NCBI RefSeq assembly: GCF_022549695.1
Contig: NZ_JAKZGS010000013.1
Coordinates: 69,588 to 133,587 of the forward strand
Source: Belliella calami
GTDB taxonomy: Bacteria > Bacteroidota > Bacteroidia > Cytophagales > Cyclobacteriaceae
DNA: 64,000 nt
Direction of reading: 5' to 3'
How positions within the stretch are numbered: position 1 is the first letter of the stretch; every line of letters starts with the position of its first letter. Positions 1-8,456 of this stretch are shown here, in pieces. The position numbers and the translations under genes are program-made. The notes beneath the pieces are model-generated. The model had not been told where the DNA came from. It saw nothing but the letters and a program-made list of their open reading frames with translations, and did not search any database.

Positions 1-234
1 AAGTCCAAGTTTGTTCAATTCATGGATCAAGTATTCACCCATGCCATCTTTGCCAACACTCGCGATCAGATGGACATTTTTACCTAGCCTTTTGAGATTT
101 GCTCCAAGGTTAGCCGGGCTTCCACCTTGAAATCTTCTAAATGAATGGGTTCTGAAAATTTCATCTCTGACTTCATGCCCTATAAGGTCCACCAGAAGTT
201 CCCCAACTACGATGATGTCGATTTCTTTATTCAT
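1..234 (-). CDS. PfkB-family sugar kinase, fructokinase-like (partial, N-terminal 78 residues)
   Basis: The ATG is at 234-232 and the frame stays open to the window edge, so only the N-terminus is present. The visible protein has the ribokinase/PfkB first strand (DIIVVGELLVDLIG), the substrate-binding QGGSPANLGANLKRLG segment and a VGKDGMGEYL stretch, all typical of the family. The GGSPAN form is most like fructokinases. PfkB kinases phosphorylate sugars with ATP in the cytosol. It follows the glycosidase gene by only 2 bases on the same strand, so it is probably the last visible gene of a symporter-glycosidase-kinase operon. Substrate is inferred, not shown. Confidence 0.85.
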   Translation of the reverse strand, partial: MNKEIDIIVVGELLVDLIGHEVRDEIFRTHSFRRFQGGSPANLGANLKRLGKNVHLIASVGKDGMGEYLIHELNKLGL

Positions 235-236
235 TT

Positions 237-1409
237 TTAATCTAGTAGGTAAAAGCCTTTGCTAATTGTGTTACTAAGTATAATTTGTCCCGCAGCGCTC
301 CAAGTGCAAGCATGCACACCGCATGGCGACAATGTTTGCCCATGAAAGCATTCATTGAACCCCCAGTTATCTTTGCTGTTTAGTGTAATGATTTCATTCA
401 AAATATCTTCAGCAGGTTTTTTTCCTGCTGAAATATAGTTTGCCACCCCCCAAAAACCATTCACCATCGGCCACACACCTCCATTATGAAACTCATGGGG
501 TATATTCCTAAATTCAAATCGATAATTTTGTTTCAATAGATTGAAATCAGGATTATCCGAGTCGATGGTTGGATAAAATGCCGGAATCAATGGTGTATTT
601 CTATCTGTAGCCCAAGAAAGACAAGCTTGAGGATCTGGATGGATTTTGAAAATCATAGCCAAAGCATTTCCCAAACCATCAAAGTAATCTTGGTATCCGG
701 CTGGATTGAAAGAAGCAGGTAGATAAGATTTTTTGGAAAAGTTACTCAGCAGGTTTTTTTTTGCTGTTTGATGTATTCCTGCATGCTTCCATTTATCAGA
801 AATGTCAAAATTTTGAAGAATGGCCAGCTTTACAAATTCTGCTTTTTCTGACCATTGTTGATTTTGAAGTAAATCTCCCGATAATTTCAAAGCAGCGTAG
901 CGCAATACTTGGTCATAAAGTACATAACCACTTAAGATGTATTCATCTGCCCAATCGCCAGCTAGAGGTACATAAATAAGGTCTTTGTTGTTATATTCCC
1001 ATGCTTGATAAAGTTGGTGGATTTTGTCTATATTCTTCTTATAGCGATTTAGGAGCATTTTATCCCCAGTATATTTGGAGTATAGACAAAGTCCAATAAT
1101 CCACCAACTTCCTGTATCTGCTCTTCCTGCAAGTCCGCCAAAACTTACTTCATTTGTTGTCAACTTTACATTTGAAGGAATATGTCCTTGAGGACTGATA
1201 GCATCTCCTAGGGTGATCAAAGTGTCTCTGAAAGTAGCAATCAAATCTTCTTCACGAGAAGCCAAAGCAGCGATACCAGTAATCACACCGTCTCTTGCCC
1301 ATACTCTTTGGTAGTTATCTTTCTTCAATGCCGATGCGAGGAAACCTTTATTATGGGAAGATTTTCTAATTAATTCCAGTGCTTTTTCATTTGCTATCTG
1401 TATATCCAT
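237..1409 (-). CDS. (alpha/alpha)6-barrel glycosidase, GH100 (neutral/alkaline invertase)-like
   Basis: This 390-aa protein has no signal peptide and is probably cytosolic. It carries RVWARDG (residues 35-41), ADTGSWWIIG (97-106), HNGGVWPMVNGFWG (around 307) and NECFHG (E353). The DTGSWW, HNGG.WP and NE.F.G blocks line up by eye with DSGLWW, HNGGSWP and the catalytic-glutamate region of GH100 invertases, making D98 and E353 candidate catalytic residues. The middle part (GDWADEY) also recalls amylo-alpha-1,6-glucosidases, so a debranching-type or other alpha-glucosidase role is possible. It overlaps the symporter gene by 16 bases and is followed at once by a fructokinase-like gene, which favours sucrose or a related fructoside as substrate. 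Confidence 0.7.
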   Translation of the reverse strand: MDIQIANEKALELIRKSSHNKGFLASALKKDNYQRVWARDGVITGIAALASREEDLIATFRDTLITLGDAISPQGHIPSNVKLTTNEVSFGGLAGRADTGSWWIIGLCLYSKYTGDKMLLNRYKKNIDKIHQLYQAWEYNNKDLIYVPLAGDWADEYILSGYVLYDQVLRYAALKLSGDLLQNQQWSEKAEFVKLAILQNFDISDKWKHAGIHQTAKKNLLSNFSKKSYLPASFNPAGYQDYFDGLGNALAMIFKIHPDPQACLSWATDRNTPLIPAFYPTIDSDNPDFNLLKQNYRFEFRNIPHEFHNGGVWPMVNGFWGVANYISAGKKPAEDILNEIITLNSKDNWGFNECFHGQTLSPCGVHACTWSAAGQIILSNTISKGFYLLD

Positions 1410-2983
1410 ACGATGATAAATGTGATGATCAATAAAAAGATTGATAGGATTCTATAATTTTTGTACCAAGGCATGCCTTTAAGAGAGGCTGTCTCATCAG
1501 TGTAAATCTTATTGTTCCAAGTATAATCTGCTACAGCTTCTGTACTAGGTGGTGTACCGTTGATACTAGCTATCACATAGACCATTGAACAGAATACGAA
1601 CAGTAATGGTGCTGTATGTAAGAAATGCCACTGACTGATTCCAATTTCAGGCATAAATACTTTTAAAATAATCAACACAACAGCAACCAAAAAACCAGAT
1701 ATCAAACTATAAAACGATCCGTCAGCATTACCTTTTTTCCAAAACATGCCCCAAATAAATACAACGACAACCGGTGGAGCTATCAAACCTACTACCATTT
1801 GTAGGTATTTGAAAAGTGAGTCAAATTTCTCAATCTGAGGTGTCCATGCTGCTGCCAATAATACCAAGATTACTGTAGCAAACTGTCCCACTCTGACCAA
1901 ATGCTTGCTGTTCAAACCAGGTTTTAAATTCTTCACAAAATCCATAGTAATAAGAGTAGATGCTGAATTTAAGGTGGCACTGATGCTTGATGACATCGCT
2001 GCCAATAAACCCGCCATCAATAAACCTACTAGTCCTGCTGGCAACAAATCAAAAACCAAAGTAGGGAACACGGTGTCAGGATTTTCCAAATTTGGGTAAA
2101 GTACCCGAGCCATTGTGCCGGGGAATACCATGAAAAATAAAACTGGCAATTTCAACAATCCTGCAAAAAGCGCTCCCCATCTACCGTGATTCAGATCCTT
2201 TGCCGTCAAAACCCTTTGAACCATAAACTGATTGTTTGCCCAAAAATAGAATCCCAATAAAGGAACGCCAAACAATAATCCTGTCCATGGGACAGAAGGG
2301 TCATCCATAGGTCGGATCAAACTCACCATTTCTGAAGGAGTCACTGCCATGACATTTTCCCAACCTCCCACAGCCTGATAGGTGACATAAGTCAAAATCA
2401 ATGAACCTGCAAACAAGAGTATAGCTTGGACTACTTCAGTGTGTACCACAGACGAAAGTCCTCCAGGGATTGTATATGCTGCTGCTGCAAAAGCCAAAAT
2501 CAAAATAATCACAGTCATGCTTATATCTGGAAATACCAATTTCAATATCAAACTTCCTGCATAAAGCCCTGCGGCAGTTTCTATCAAAATATTTCCAACC
2601 AATGTAATAAATGAAAAATAATATCTGCTCCTTCTGTCATACCTTCTTTCCAGAAATTCAGGCATGGTAAAGACGCCAGATCTTAGATAAAAAGGAAGAA
2701 AAAAGATGCTGAAAAATACTAAGATGACTGCTGCCATCCATTCATAATTGTAAACAGAAATACCAGTACTGTAAGCATCTCCAGCGAGTCCGATCAATGT
2801 GGTACTTGAAATATTGGCTGCAAATAACGAAATGCCGACAATCGGCCAAGTCATGCTTCTACCTGCAAGGAAATAATCCTCAGAGTTTTGCCTTTTTGAA
2901 TGATAGAGTCCGTAGAAGATCATTCCGATCAAATAGACAACCATAATCAAAAGATCAAGGTTGTTGATTAAATCTTTATTCAT
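1394..2983 (-). CDS. Sodium:solute symporter (SSS/SGLT family), probable sugar transporter
   Basis: A 529-aa polytopic membrane protein with about 14 hydrophobic segments. Typical SSS features are ISSTTLIGLAGDAY near the N-terminus, the MPEFLERRYDRRSRYY loop and ISATLNSASTLITMDF in the middle. It should import a sugar with sodium across the inner membrane. An upstream in-frame ATG at 3100 would add 39 residues (MALRYNYFFF...) that look non-native; I chose the ATG at 2983 because the family usually starts MNxxDLLIMVVYLIGM. It overlaps the downstream glycosidase by 16 bases, so the two are probably translated together. A LacI-like operator lies 137 bases upstream. Confidence 0.88.
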   Translation of the reverse strand: MNKDLINNLDLLIMVVYLIGMIFYGLYHSKRQNSEDYFLAGRSMTWPIVGISLFAANISSTTLIGLAGDAYSTGISVYNYEWMAAVILVFFSIFFLPFYLRSGVFTMPEFLERRYDRRSRYYFSFITLVGNILIETAAGLYAGSLILKLVFPDISMTVIILILAFAAAAYTIPGGLSSVVHTEVVQAILLFAGSLILTYVTYQAVGGWENVMAVTPSEMVSLIRPMDDPSVPWTGLLFGVPLLGFYFWANNQFMVQRVLTAKDLNHGRWGALFAGLLKLPVLFFMVFPGTMARVLYPNLENPDTVFPTLVFDLLPAGLVGLLMAGLLAAMSSSISATLNSASTLITMDFVKNLKPGLNSKHLVRVGQFATVILVLLAAAWTPQIEKFDSLFKYLQMVVGLIAPPVVVVFIWGMFWKKGNADGSFYSLISGFLVAVVLIILKVFMPEIGISQWHFLHTAPLLFVFCSMVYVIASINGTPPSTEAVADYTWNNKIYTDETASLKGMPWYKNYRILSIFLLIITFIIVWIYR

Positions 2984-3119
2984 GCAGTGTTCATTTTGGG
3001 TAAATTGGTTGATCGCTAGAAGTTCCTTTTGTGAAAATTCATTGGGCGAAATAAAAACATATGAAAAGTAAAAGAAAAAATAATTATATCGCAAGGCCAA
3101 AATTTTCGCAAAGGATTGT

Positions 3120-3131
3120 GCAACCGTTTGC
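3120..3131. promoter_or_regulatory. LacI-family operator candidate
   Basis: GCAACCGTTTGC is a nearly perfect palindrome with the central CpG that LacI/GalR-type repressors favour. It lies in the 418-base divergent region between the symporter operon and the lacI-type gene. On the minus strand it sits just upstream of TTTGCG...TATAAT spacing that could be the symporter promoter. The regulator encoded next door is the obvious candidate ligand. The rest of 2984-3401 is A+T-rich with no other clear feature. Confidence 0.55.
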
Positions 3132-3401
3132 GGTAAATTTATTTAAAACCTGTCTTAATAATATTGTGATAATCGGTAATGCCACCAGGAAGTACATTTT
3201 AATTAGAAATCATATTTTGTAATTTTAGATTTATCAAAATACATCACCTGATTCTACTAAAACTCATAATTAACCTAAAGGCAATTGAACTTTTTTTTAA
3301 ATAATTTTAGATTTAAACATATATTTAATTGGTTTTTGACGTATTTGATTGTTTGAGAAAAGAACAAGGGCAAATGCAATAAATCCATATTTACTTGTAC
3401 C

Positions 3402-4439
3402 ATGAATGAAAAGAAGAAATTAACATTAAAAGATATAGGAAGGGAGTTAGGAATATCAGTTTCGACAGTTTCAAGAGCGCTCAAAGAGCATCCTGATATT
3501 GCGCAAGAAACTATCAAACTGGTCAAAGATTATGCAGAATCAAATAACTATGTTCCAAATTTACTTGCGGTAAATTTCCGTAAAAATAGGACATTCAATA
3601 TAGGTCTGATAGTACCAGAGTTGGTACATCATTTTTTTTCAACAGTAATTAGTGGTGCAATTTCAGAGGCCAATAATCAAGGGTATAATCTTATGGTTTC
3701 TCAATCTAATGATATACTTAAAGACGAGGTTTTGGCAAGTCGAGCTATGCTCAATAGCAGTGTGGATGGTTTGTTGATTTCTATTTCCAATGAAACCCAT
3801 GAAGGGAAACATATTTTGGAGTTTTTAGAAAAAGGAAAACCTGTGGTGCAATTTGACAAGATCACAGAAAAACTTCCCACACCAAAAGTAATTGTGGATG
3901 ATAAGGATGGCGCATCCGCAGCTGTCAAGCATTTGATAGAGGAGGGGTTTACCAAAATTGCCCATATAAGAGGTCGTGAAGATGTGAAAAATGCATCAGA
4001 AAGATGTGAAGGATACAAAAATGCATTAAAAGTCGCAGGCCTAGAAAACCATGATTACTGGATCAAAACCTGCATCAAAATTTCAGAACAAGAAGGTTAT
4101 GATTTTACAAAAGAGCTGATGGAAGGGGAGAACCCACCAAATGGGATTTTTTGTATTACTGATTTGGTAGCTTTGGGATCCATGCGCTATCTCAAGGAAA
4201 ATGGGTATGCTATTCCAAAAGAAGTTGGAATTATGGGTTTTAGCAATTGGATGCTTTCTTCTGTAGTCTCTCCTCGATTGAGTTCTGTAGAGCAACATGG
4301 ATTTCAGATGGGAGTAGAATCAACTAAACTGCTTTTGGAAATGATCAAAAAACAAGACGTAGAAAGTATTCAAACAGTTGAATTAAAAACTGAATTGATT
4401 GTAAGAGAATCTTCTCGGATGTCAAATTCTGAAATGTAA
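3402..4439 (+). CDS. LacI-family transcriptional regulator
   Basis: A 345-aa protein with an N-terminal LacI helix-turn-helix (LTLKDIGRELGISVSTVSRALKEHP, quoted in part: residues 7-29), the hinge NLLAVNFRKNRTFNIGLIVPE, and a periplasmic-binding-protein-like effector domain with GIFCITDLVALG and VGIMGFSNW. It should bind a sugar-derived effector and repress or activate the divergent symporter-glycosidase-kinase operon through the palindrome at 3120-3131. Length and domain order are normal for the family. The effector cannot be read from sequence. Confidence 0.93.
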   Translation: MNEKKKLTLKDIGRELGISVSTVSRALKEHPDIAQETIKLVKDYAESNNYVPNLLAVNFRKNRTFNIGLIVPELVHHFFSTVISGAISEANNQGYNLMVSQSNDILKDEVLASRAMLNSSVDGLLISISNETHEGKHILEFLEKGKPVVQFDKITEKLPTPKVIVDDKDGASAAVKHLIEEGFTKIAHIRGREDVKNASERCEGYKNALKVAGLENHDYWIKTCIKISEQEGYDFTKELMEGENPPNGIFCITDLVALGSMRYLKENGYAIPKEVGIMGFSNWMLSSVVSPRLSSVEQHGFQMGVESTKLLLEMIKKQDVESIQTVELKTELIVRESSRMSNSEM

Positions 4440-4482
4440 ATCCTATAAAACAGAATTTTATTACAAATACTTACAATAGTAT

Positions 4483-4632
4483 ATGAGTATCCGCAATGTT
4501 GCACGTTGGCTCAGAAGAGGCACTATGTGTTGCGGATTCTCGTCAACAGACAACTGTCAACTGTCAATAGAACCTCTAATCATTTATCAAACATTCTATT
4601 GATTGGCTACGTGCAATCAAGCGGATAGACAT
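4483..4632. mobile_element. MITE-like palindromic repeat, copy A
   Basis: The element starts ATGAGTATCCGC and ends GCGGATAGACAT, imperfect terminal inverted repeats that extend inward through TTGCACGTTGGC and GGCTACGTGCAA. It is flanked by ACAATAGTAT (4473-4482) and ACAATAGTAA (4633-4642), a 9-of-10 match that looks like a target-site duplication. It has no coding capacity. It closely resembles copies C and D and shares the GTCAACTGTCAA internal block with D. Confidence 0.8.
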
Positions 4633-4735
4633 ACAATAGTAATATTGAATTCATACCAGCAAAAGAATTGATTTGTAAACAGTAAATTTTACGGAAATTA
4701 ATGTTTAGAATTATTTTTCATTCCCCTATAAATAT

Positions 4736-4743
4736 TAACTTTG
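4736..4743 (+). promoter_or_regulatory. Bacteroidota-type -7 box
   Basis: TAACTTTG matches TAnnTTTG and lies 20 bases before the ATG of the 70-aa membrane protein. I see no good TTG at the usual -33 distance. Confidence 0.4.
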
Positions 4744-4763
4744 TCCAGCCCTAGAAATTACTT

Positions 4764-4976
4764 ATGGAAACACTATTTTCACTTGTTTTGCTGACAGCAA
4801 TTTATGGACTTGCATTTCTGTCAATTATGCCAGAAAGGTATATCAAAAAGTTAAGTCCATCATATCACCACAAGCATTTACCTGAATACAAAAAGTTTGC
4901 TCTTGGAGGATCAATATTTCTTTGTTTTTTGGTAGGTTATATCTGCGCTTCGGCTATGCTTTACTTTTTTATATAA
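4764..4976 (+). CDS. Small two-helix membrane protein, unknown function
   Basis: A 70-aa protein with two hydrophobic segments (about residues 5-22 and 46-68) separated by a short charged loop rich in Lys, His and Tyr (RYIKKLSPSYHHKHLPEYKK). I do not recognise a family. A TAnnTTTG-type -7 box 20 bases upstream and a sensible start support a real gene. It stands alone between two copies of the palindromic mobile repeat (A and B), so it may belong to a small segment shaped by those insertions. It could also be a non-essential orphan. Confidence 0.5.
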   Translation: METLFSLVLLTAIYGLAFLSIMPERYIKKLSPSYHHKHLPEYKKFALGGSIFLCFLVGYICASAMLYFFI

Positions 4977-5068
4977 GGAATTCTTTTTCATCATCATACC
5001 GATCCTCTAGATAAATAATGTCAATCTTAGAAGTTCCTAAATATTCAATAGAGTTGTAATACTTGAAT

Positions 5069-5237
5069 ATGAATATCCGCAATGTTGCACGTTAGGTAAG
5101 AAGAAACTTTGTAAGTTGCGGATACTCGTTAGCAAATTTTACGCCGTGGCGTAAATCACAGTACCCAGTCAACAGAACCATGAATCGTTCATCCGACAAT
5201 CTATTGTTTGGCTGCGTGCAAGAAAGCTGATAGGCAT
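5069..5237. mobile_element. MITE-like palindromic repeat, copy B
   Basis: Begins ATGAATATCCGCAATGTTGC and ends GCTGATAGGCAT, with the internal blocks GTCAACAGAACC and CCGACAATCTATTGTTTGGCT shared with copy D. It is longer than the others because of an internal stretch containing TTTACGCC...GGCGTAAA, a small extra palindrome. The flanking 10-mers match only 6 of 10, so this copy is older or its ends have drifted. The rest of 4977-5469 holds nothing I can identify. Confidence 0.75.
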
Positions 5238-5469
5238 ATGATAGAAATAGGAGAGTAGACTTTCAGTGTAGGATCGCAAATATTAACAAAAGATAATTTT
5301 ATAATTTTTGGATATTTTCGTTTTGGTTCAATTGGGACAAAATGAGAAATCAAGAAGTTGACTTTGATTCAAAAAAAATCCTGAATACAAAAAGTATTCA
5401 GGAAAAAATGAAGATTTAAAAGTAAACGATAAACCTGTAGATTCTTAGTGTAGATATTAGCTAAGATTT

Positions 5470-5901
5470 TTACCCTTTTACCAAGAGCCTGACATTTTTT
5501 TCAATAGCGGCTTTGGCATTTTTGATATTCTCCATGGCAAGCTTGCCATCAATACCATGTTTTTGGAGATTGCCTGAAATCGCAAACCAGATTTCTGGAT
5601 TTGTTTTTCCTTTGGATTGATTGATGGATCGAAGGGTTACAGCGACATTTTCAGGGCAGTTGACAACTTTGGCGATCTGCTCATCAGTCAGCAAATGCTT
5701 GTAGGTAGAATGTACCCATTCAGAACCATAGATATGTTCATAATCATAAGGATCCCCACCAATCATTGTTTGACCAGTGTAGCAATCTTTATAAAGTGCC
5801 CATCCATTGCCTCTTTTCAAGGCCTCTCGATGCATGGCAGCTTTCACAAGGTTGAAGACTTTATCAATTTCGGTTCGCATGTAGGGGCGGAGGGGGTTCA
5901 T
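5470..5901 (-). CDS. HNH-endonuclease-like protein
   Basis: A 143-aa protein. The arrangement CYTGQ (40-44), YDYEHIYGSEWV (52-63), CPENVAV (82-88) and INQSKGKTNPE (93-103) resembles HNH/His-Me-finger nucleases, where an (E/D)H pair is followed by Asn residues and an NxxK(G) segment: E55-H56, N85, N94 and K97 are the candidates. Activity is inferred. It is the last gene of the dynamin operon, 7 bases after the membrane-anchored gene. Its base composition (40 and 47 percent G+C in two 60-base lines I counted) is higher than the dynamin genes (30 percent in one line), so it may have a different history. It could also be a structural or regulatory zinc-less relative. Confidence 0.6.
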   Translation of the reverse strand: MNPLRPYMRTEIDKVFNLVKAAMHREALKRGNGWALYKDCYTGQTMIGGDPYDYEHIYGSEWVHSTYKHLLTDEQIAKVVNCPENVAVTLRSINQSKGKTNPEIWFAISGNLQKHGIDGKLAMENIKNAKAAIEKNVRLLVKG

Positions 5902-5908
5902 TTATAAA

Positions 5909-6469
5909 CTATGATTTCAAAAATTCTAATTCACTTTCAATTTGTTTAAAAACCATTTGGTATTTTTCATAAGAAAGTTTATCTAATTCGTAATCAATTC
6001 TAGCCTCCTCTAAAGCTTCTTTTTTACCTAAAAAACTATAGTAATCTTGGGCTAAAATAAAGGCTTCAGAATTACTAAGGTCATTATTTGGTTTTAATAC
6101 TTTTAACAAGTTACTCTTAATGTATCCATAAACCAATTGGGATTCATCAAAAGATAACCCTAATTCATAAGGACCTGATATTCTTTCGCTTTTGGTATTT
6201 GAAACTTTATCTTCAGAAAGGTTCAAGTCAAAATAAAAATTCAAATAGTTTCTTTTGTAATAATTTTTTTCTTCATTTTTTAGTTTTTCAAAATATAAAG
6301 TGATTTTCTCTTTTCCTTCATTGCTAAAAGAAGCAGAAGAAAAATCTTTGTTTTTGGAATCTACTTTTTCTGAATGCTTACTTTTTCTGTATAAATAAAT
6401 TCCTCCAAGCACTACTGTCCCAATTGCAATTCCGATGGCTAAATTCATTACTATTTCATTTTCATCCAT
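5909..6469 (-). CDS. Membrane-anchored protein of the dynamin operon, unknown function
   Basis: With the start at 6469 the protein is 186 aa. It has one N-terminal transmembrane helix (about residues 8-28, MNLAIGIAIGTVVLGGIYLY) followed by Arg/Lys, so the charged, partly helical remainder is probably cytosolic. I chose the ATG at 6469 because it gives an 8-base ATGGATGA overlap with the stop of the upstream GTPase, the same geometry as the preceding junction; an ATG at 6499 is also possible. No known domain is visible. Its place in the operon suggests it recruits or anchors the GTPases at the inner membrane. That role is inference. Confidence 0.7.
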   Translation of the reverse strand: MDENEIVMNLAIGIAIGTVVLGGIYLYRKSKHSEKVDSKNKDFSSASFSNEGKEKITLYFEKLKNEEKNYYKRNYLNFYFDLNLSEDKVSNTKSERISGPYELGLSFDESQLVYGYIKSNLLKVLKPNNDLSNSEAFILAQDYYSFLGKKEALEEARIDYELDKLSYEKYQMVFKQIESELEFLKS

Positions 6470-8456
6470 TTGTTGTGATCTTTTTAAATTCATGTTCAAA
6501 CTTTTCTAATTCGATATGCAATGATTTTATTTCCTCAATTATTTTTTTTCTTTCAGATACATGTTCGCCATCTAATTCAATTATTTCAGAATATGATTTT
6601 TTCATTTCATATAAATGTTTATTGATCACTTCGGTATATTTTTCAAAAAAATCATTGAGTTTATTTGAAAATTTGACAGGTAAAGTTTCTATCAATTGCG
6701 TTTTGATATTATTAGATAGGCTTTTAATAGCATTATAAATAGTTCCGTCAAAACCATCCATTCTAATATTAAAAATATTTACTTTTGCACCTTTTTCTAA
6801 TAACGATTTATCACTTAAGGAACTAAAAGAAAATTCTTTTATTAACTCTTGTACAGAAATTAATTTCGGTACGAAATATCTTATTTTTTCAGGTTTTAAA
6901 ATTTTGGAAACTTTTGACAGGTCGTCCTCAAATTTTTCTAAGAGGATATTCGCCTCTTTATCAATACGTAATTCAAATAGTTGCTCTTGAAGAGCGAAAA
7001 AACCTTTCTCTAAATGATCTTTATATTGCCATTCAACATATTTTCTCGAATTTTTTGCGCCTTCAATAGATTCGAGTGACCTTTTTGTATTCTTTTCAAC
7101 TTCATCAAGCATAGATCGAATATGCTTTAAAATACTGGTTTCAAGTTTAGTGTTAAAGTTATCTCTTTCTTCTTTAAAGGCAATCTGAAATTTGTCAATT
7201 TCCGCTAATGTCTCATCTATTTCCTTTTTTTTCTCTTCAAGCTCTTCACTACTTTTACTGATATTTCTTTCAAAATCTTCCTTCTTATTTAAAGCAATTT
7301 TGATAGAATTAATCTTTGTTTTTCCTAAATCACCAATAATTTGTTCTCCTTTGTTTAAAATAGAAATACCTTTTCCTTCCATTAAGTGAGATTTAATCCC
7401 ATTAATTAAATCTGGTATGTACCCTTCTTTTTCTATAAAATCACCGTTTAAGTCATTCAACCTATCATAATGATATTCTTCATCTTCAGTAAGGCCTATC
7501 CCCTCCTTAATTTTGTAATTTAGCAGTGCTGCATAGGTAGAAATTGGATATACTTTTGATCCATTTGAAAATAGTTTTCTATTTTGAAGCTCAGGATCAT
7601 TTTTGATTGATTGCTCTACATAATTGACAGCACTTTGGTAGTCTCCTGAAGTGTCTGCTTTGGTTATCACAAACATGATTTTATCAGAAGGTACAGAACT
7701 TAAGTGTATATCAATGAAGTCATAGTCAGCACTTGATAAAGGTTGTCCTGTATAGAATAAGTAAATGACTGCACTTGATTTACTAATCCAATCAGTTGTA
7801 ACTTTCGACCTTAGTTCATTACTATCATTTATCCCAGGAGTATCCACGAAAACCACTCCTTTACATAATTCATTATTTACCTTTATATCAACACATTTGA
7901 CAAAAGGAGTAAAAACACCAGGTTTCGTTACATAATTCTCTAATTCATTTAAAGAAATTCCATTCTCAACTTTATTCTCAAGGTGGATAAAGCTATCCTT
8001 ATATATCCCTTTTAAAGCTGAGTTATTAACATCTTTTTTTAAAAACTTCTCAAAGTAGGTGGTTGACTCTCCTGAGTCTTCATCTTTTAACTTTAAATTT
8101 TTTAACTCTTCCCATTCTGATTTACTATAATATGTCACTTCTGCTTCTGTCTTTTCACCGTATCGAATAGTGCTTAGTTTAGCTGTCCAAGGCGTATCGT
8201 CTGCAGGAAGAATTGTTTTTTCAGCAAATAATAAAAAATTTAAAAGGCTTGATTTTCCAGCATTAATTTGACCACATACGCTAATTGTAAAATGTTCATC
8301 ATTTAAATCTTTGATAATTTCATTTATTTTCTCCTTTGTGTATTCTTTCCCATTCGCTGTTGAAGGGGCAAAACCCAAATTAACCATATGGTTTAATTTG
8401 TTATTTATTGAATTCTTCTTCTCCAAGAATTCTTTAAAAATATTTAGATCATTCAT
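6462..8456 (-). CDS. Dynamin-like GTPase 3 of the triple-GTPase operon
   Basis: A 664-aa protein with a complete dynamin-type G domain: G1 GQINAGKS (62-69), a switch segment TPWTAKLSTIRYG (88-100), G3 DTPG (205-208) and G4 TKAD (265-268). A long helical, coiled-coil-rich stalk-like part follows (about 365-664). Between switch I and G3 it has an extended insertion of about 100 residues. I see no strong transmembrane segment. Bacterial dynamins hydrolyse GTP while assembling on or remodelling membranes. The ATG overlaps the upstream GTPase stop by 8 bases (ATGAATGA), which suggests translational coupling. The sequence differs clearly from the other two, so this is not a recent tandem duplication. 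Confidence 0.9.
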   Translation of the reverse strand: MNDLNIFKEFLEKKNSINNKLNHMVNLGFAPSTANGKEYTKEKINEIIKDLNDEHFTISVCGQINAGKSSLLNFLLFAEKTILPADDTPWTAKLSTIRYGEKTEAEVTYYSKSEWEELKNLKLKDEDSGESTTYFEKFLKKDVNNSALKGIYKDSFIHLENKVENGISLNELENYVTKPGVFTPFVKCVDIKVNNELCKGVVFVDTPGINDSNELRSKVTTDWISKSSAVIYLFYTGQPLSSADYDFIDIHLSSVPSDKIMFVITKADTSGDYQSAVNYVEQSIKNDPELQNRKLFSNGSKVYPISTYAALLNYKIKEGIGLTEDEEYHYDRLNDLNGDFIEKEGYIPDLINGIKSHLMEGKGISILNKGEQIIGDLGKTKINSIKIALNKKEDFERNISKSSEELEEKKKEIDETLAEIDKFQIAFKEERDNFNTKLETSILKHIRSMLDEVEKNTKRSLESIEGAKNSRKYVEWQYKDHLEKGFFALQEQLFELRIDKEANILLEKFEDDLSKVSKILKPEKIRYFVPKLISVQELIKEFSFSSLSDKSLLEKGAKVNIFNIRMDGFDGTIYNAIKSLSNNIKTQLIETLPVKFSNKLNDFFEKYTEVINKHLYEMKKSYSEIIELDGEHVSERKKIIEEIKSLHIELEKFEHEFKKITTNG

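Noticed and set aside
3275..3526. 83-codon open frame on the minus strand
   Set aside because: Antisense to the start of the LacI-type gene, with no supporting features.
4483..5237. CRISPR array
   Set aside because: Repeats here are two diverged palindromic elements 400 bases apart, without regularly spaced short repeats.
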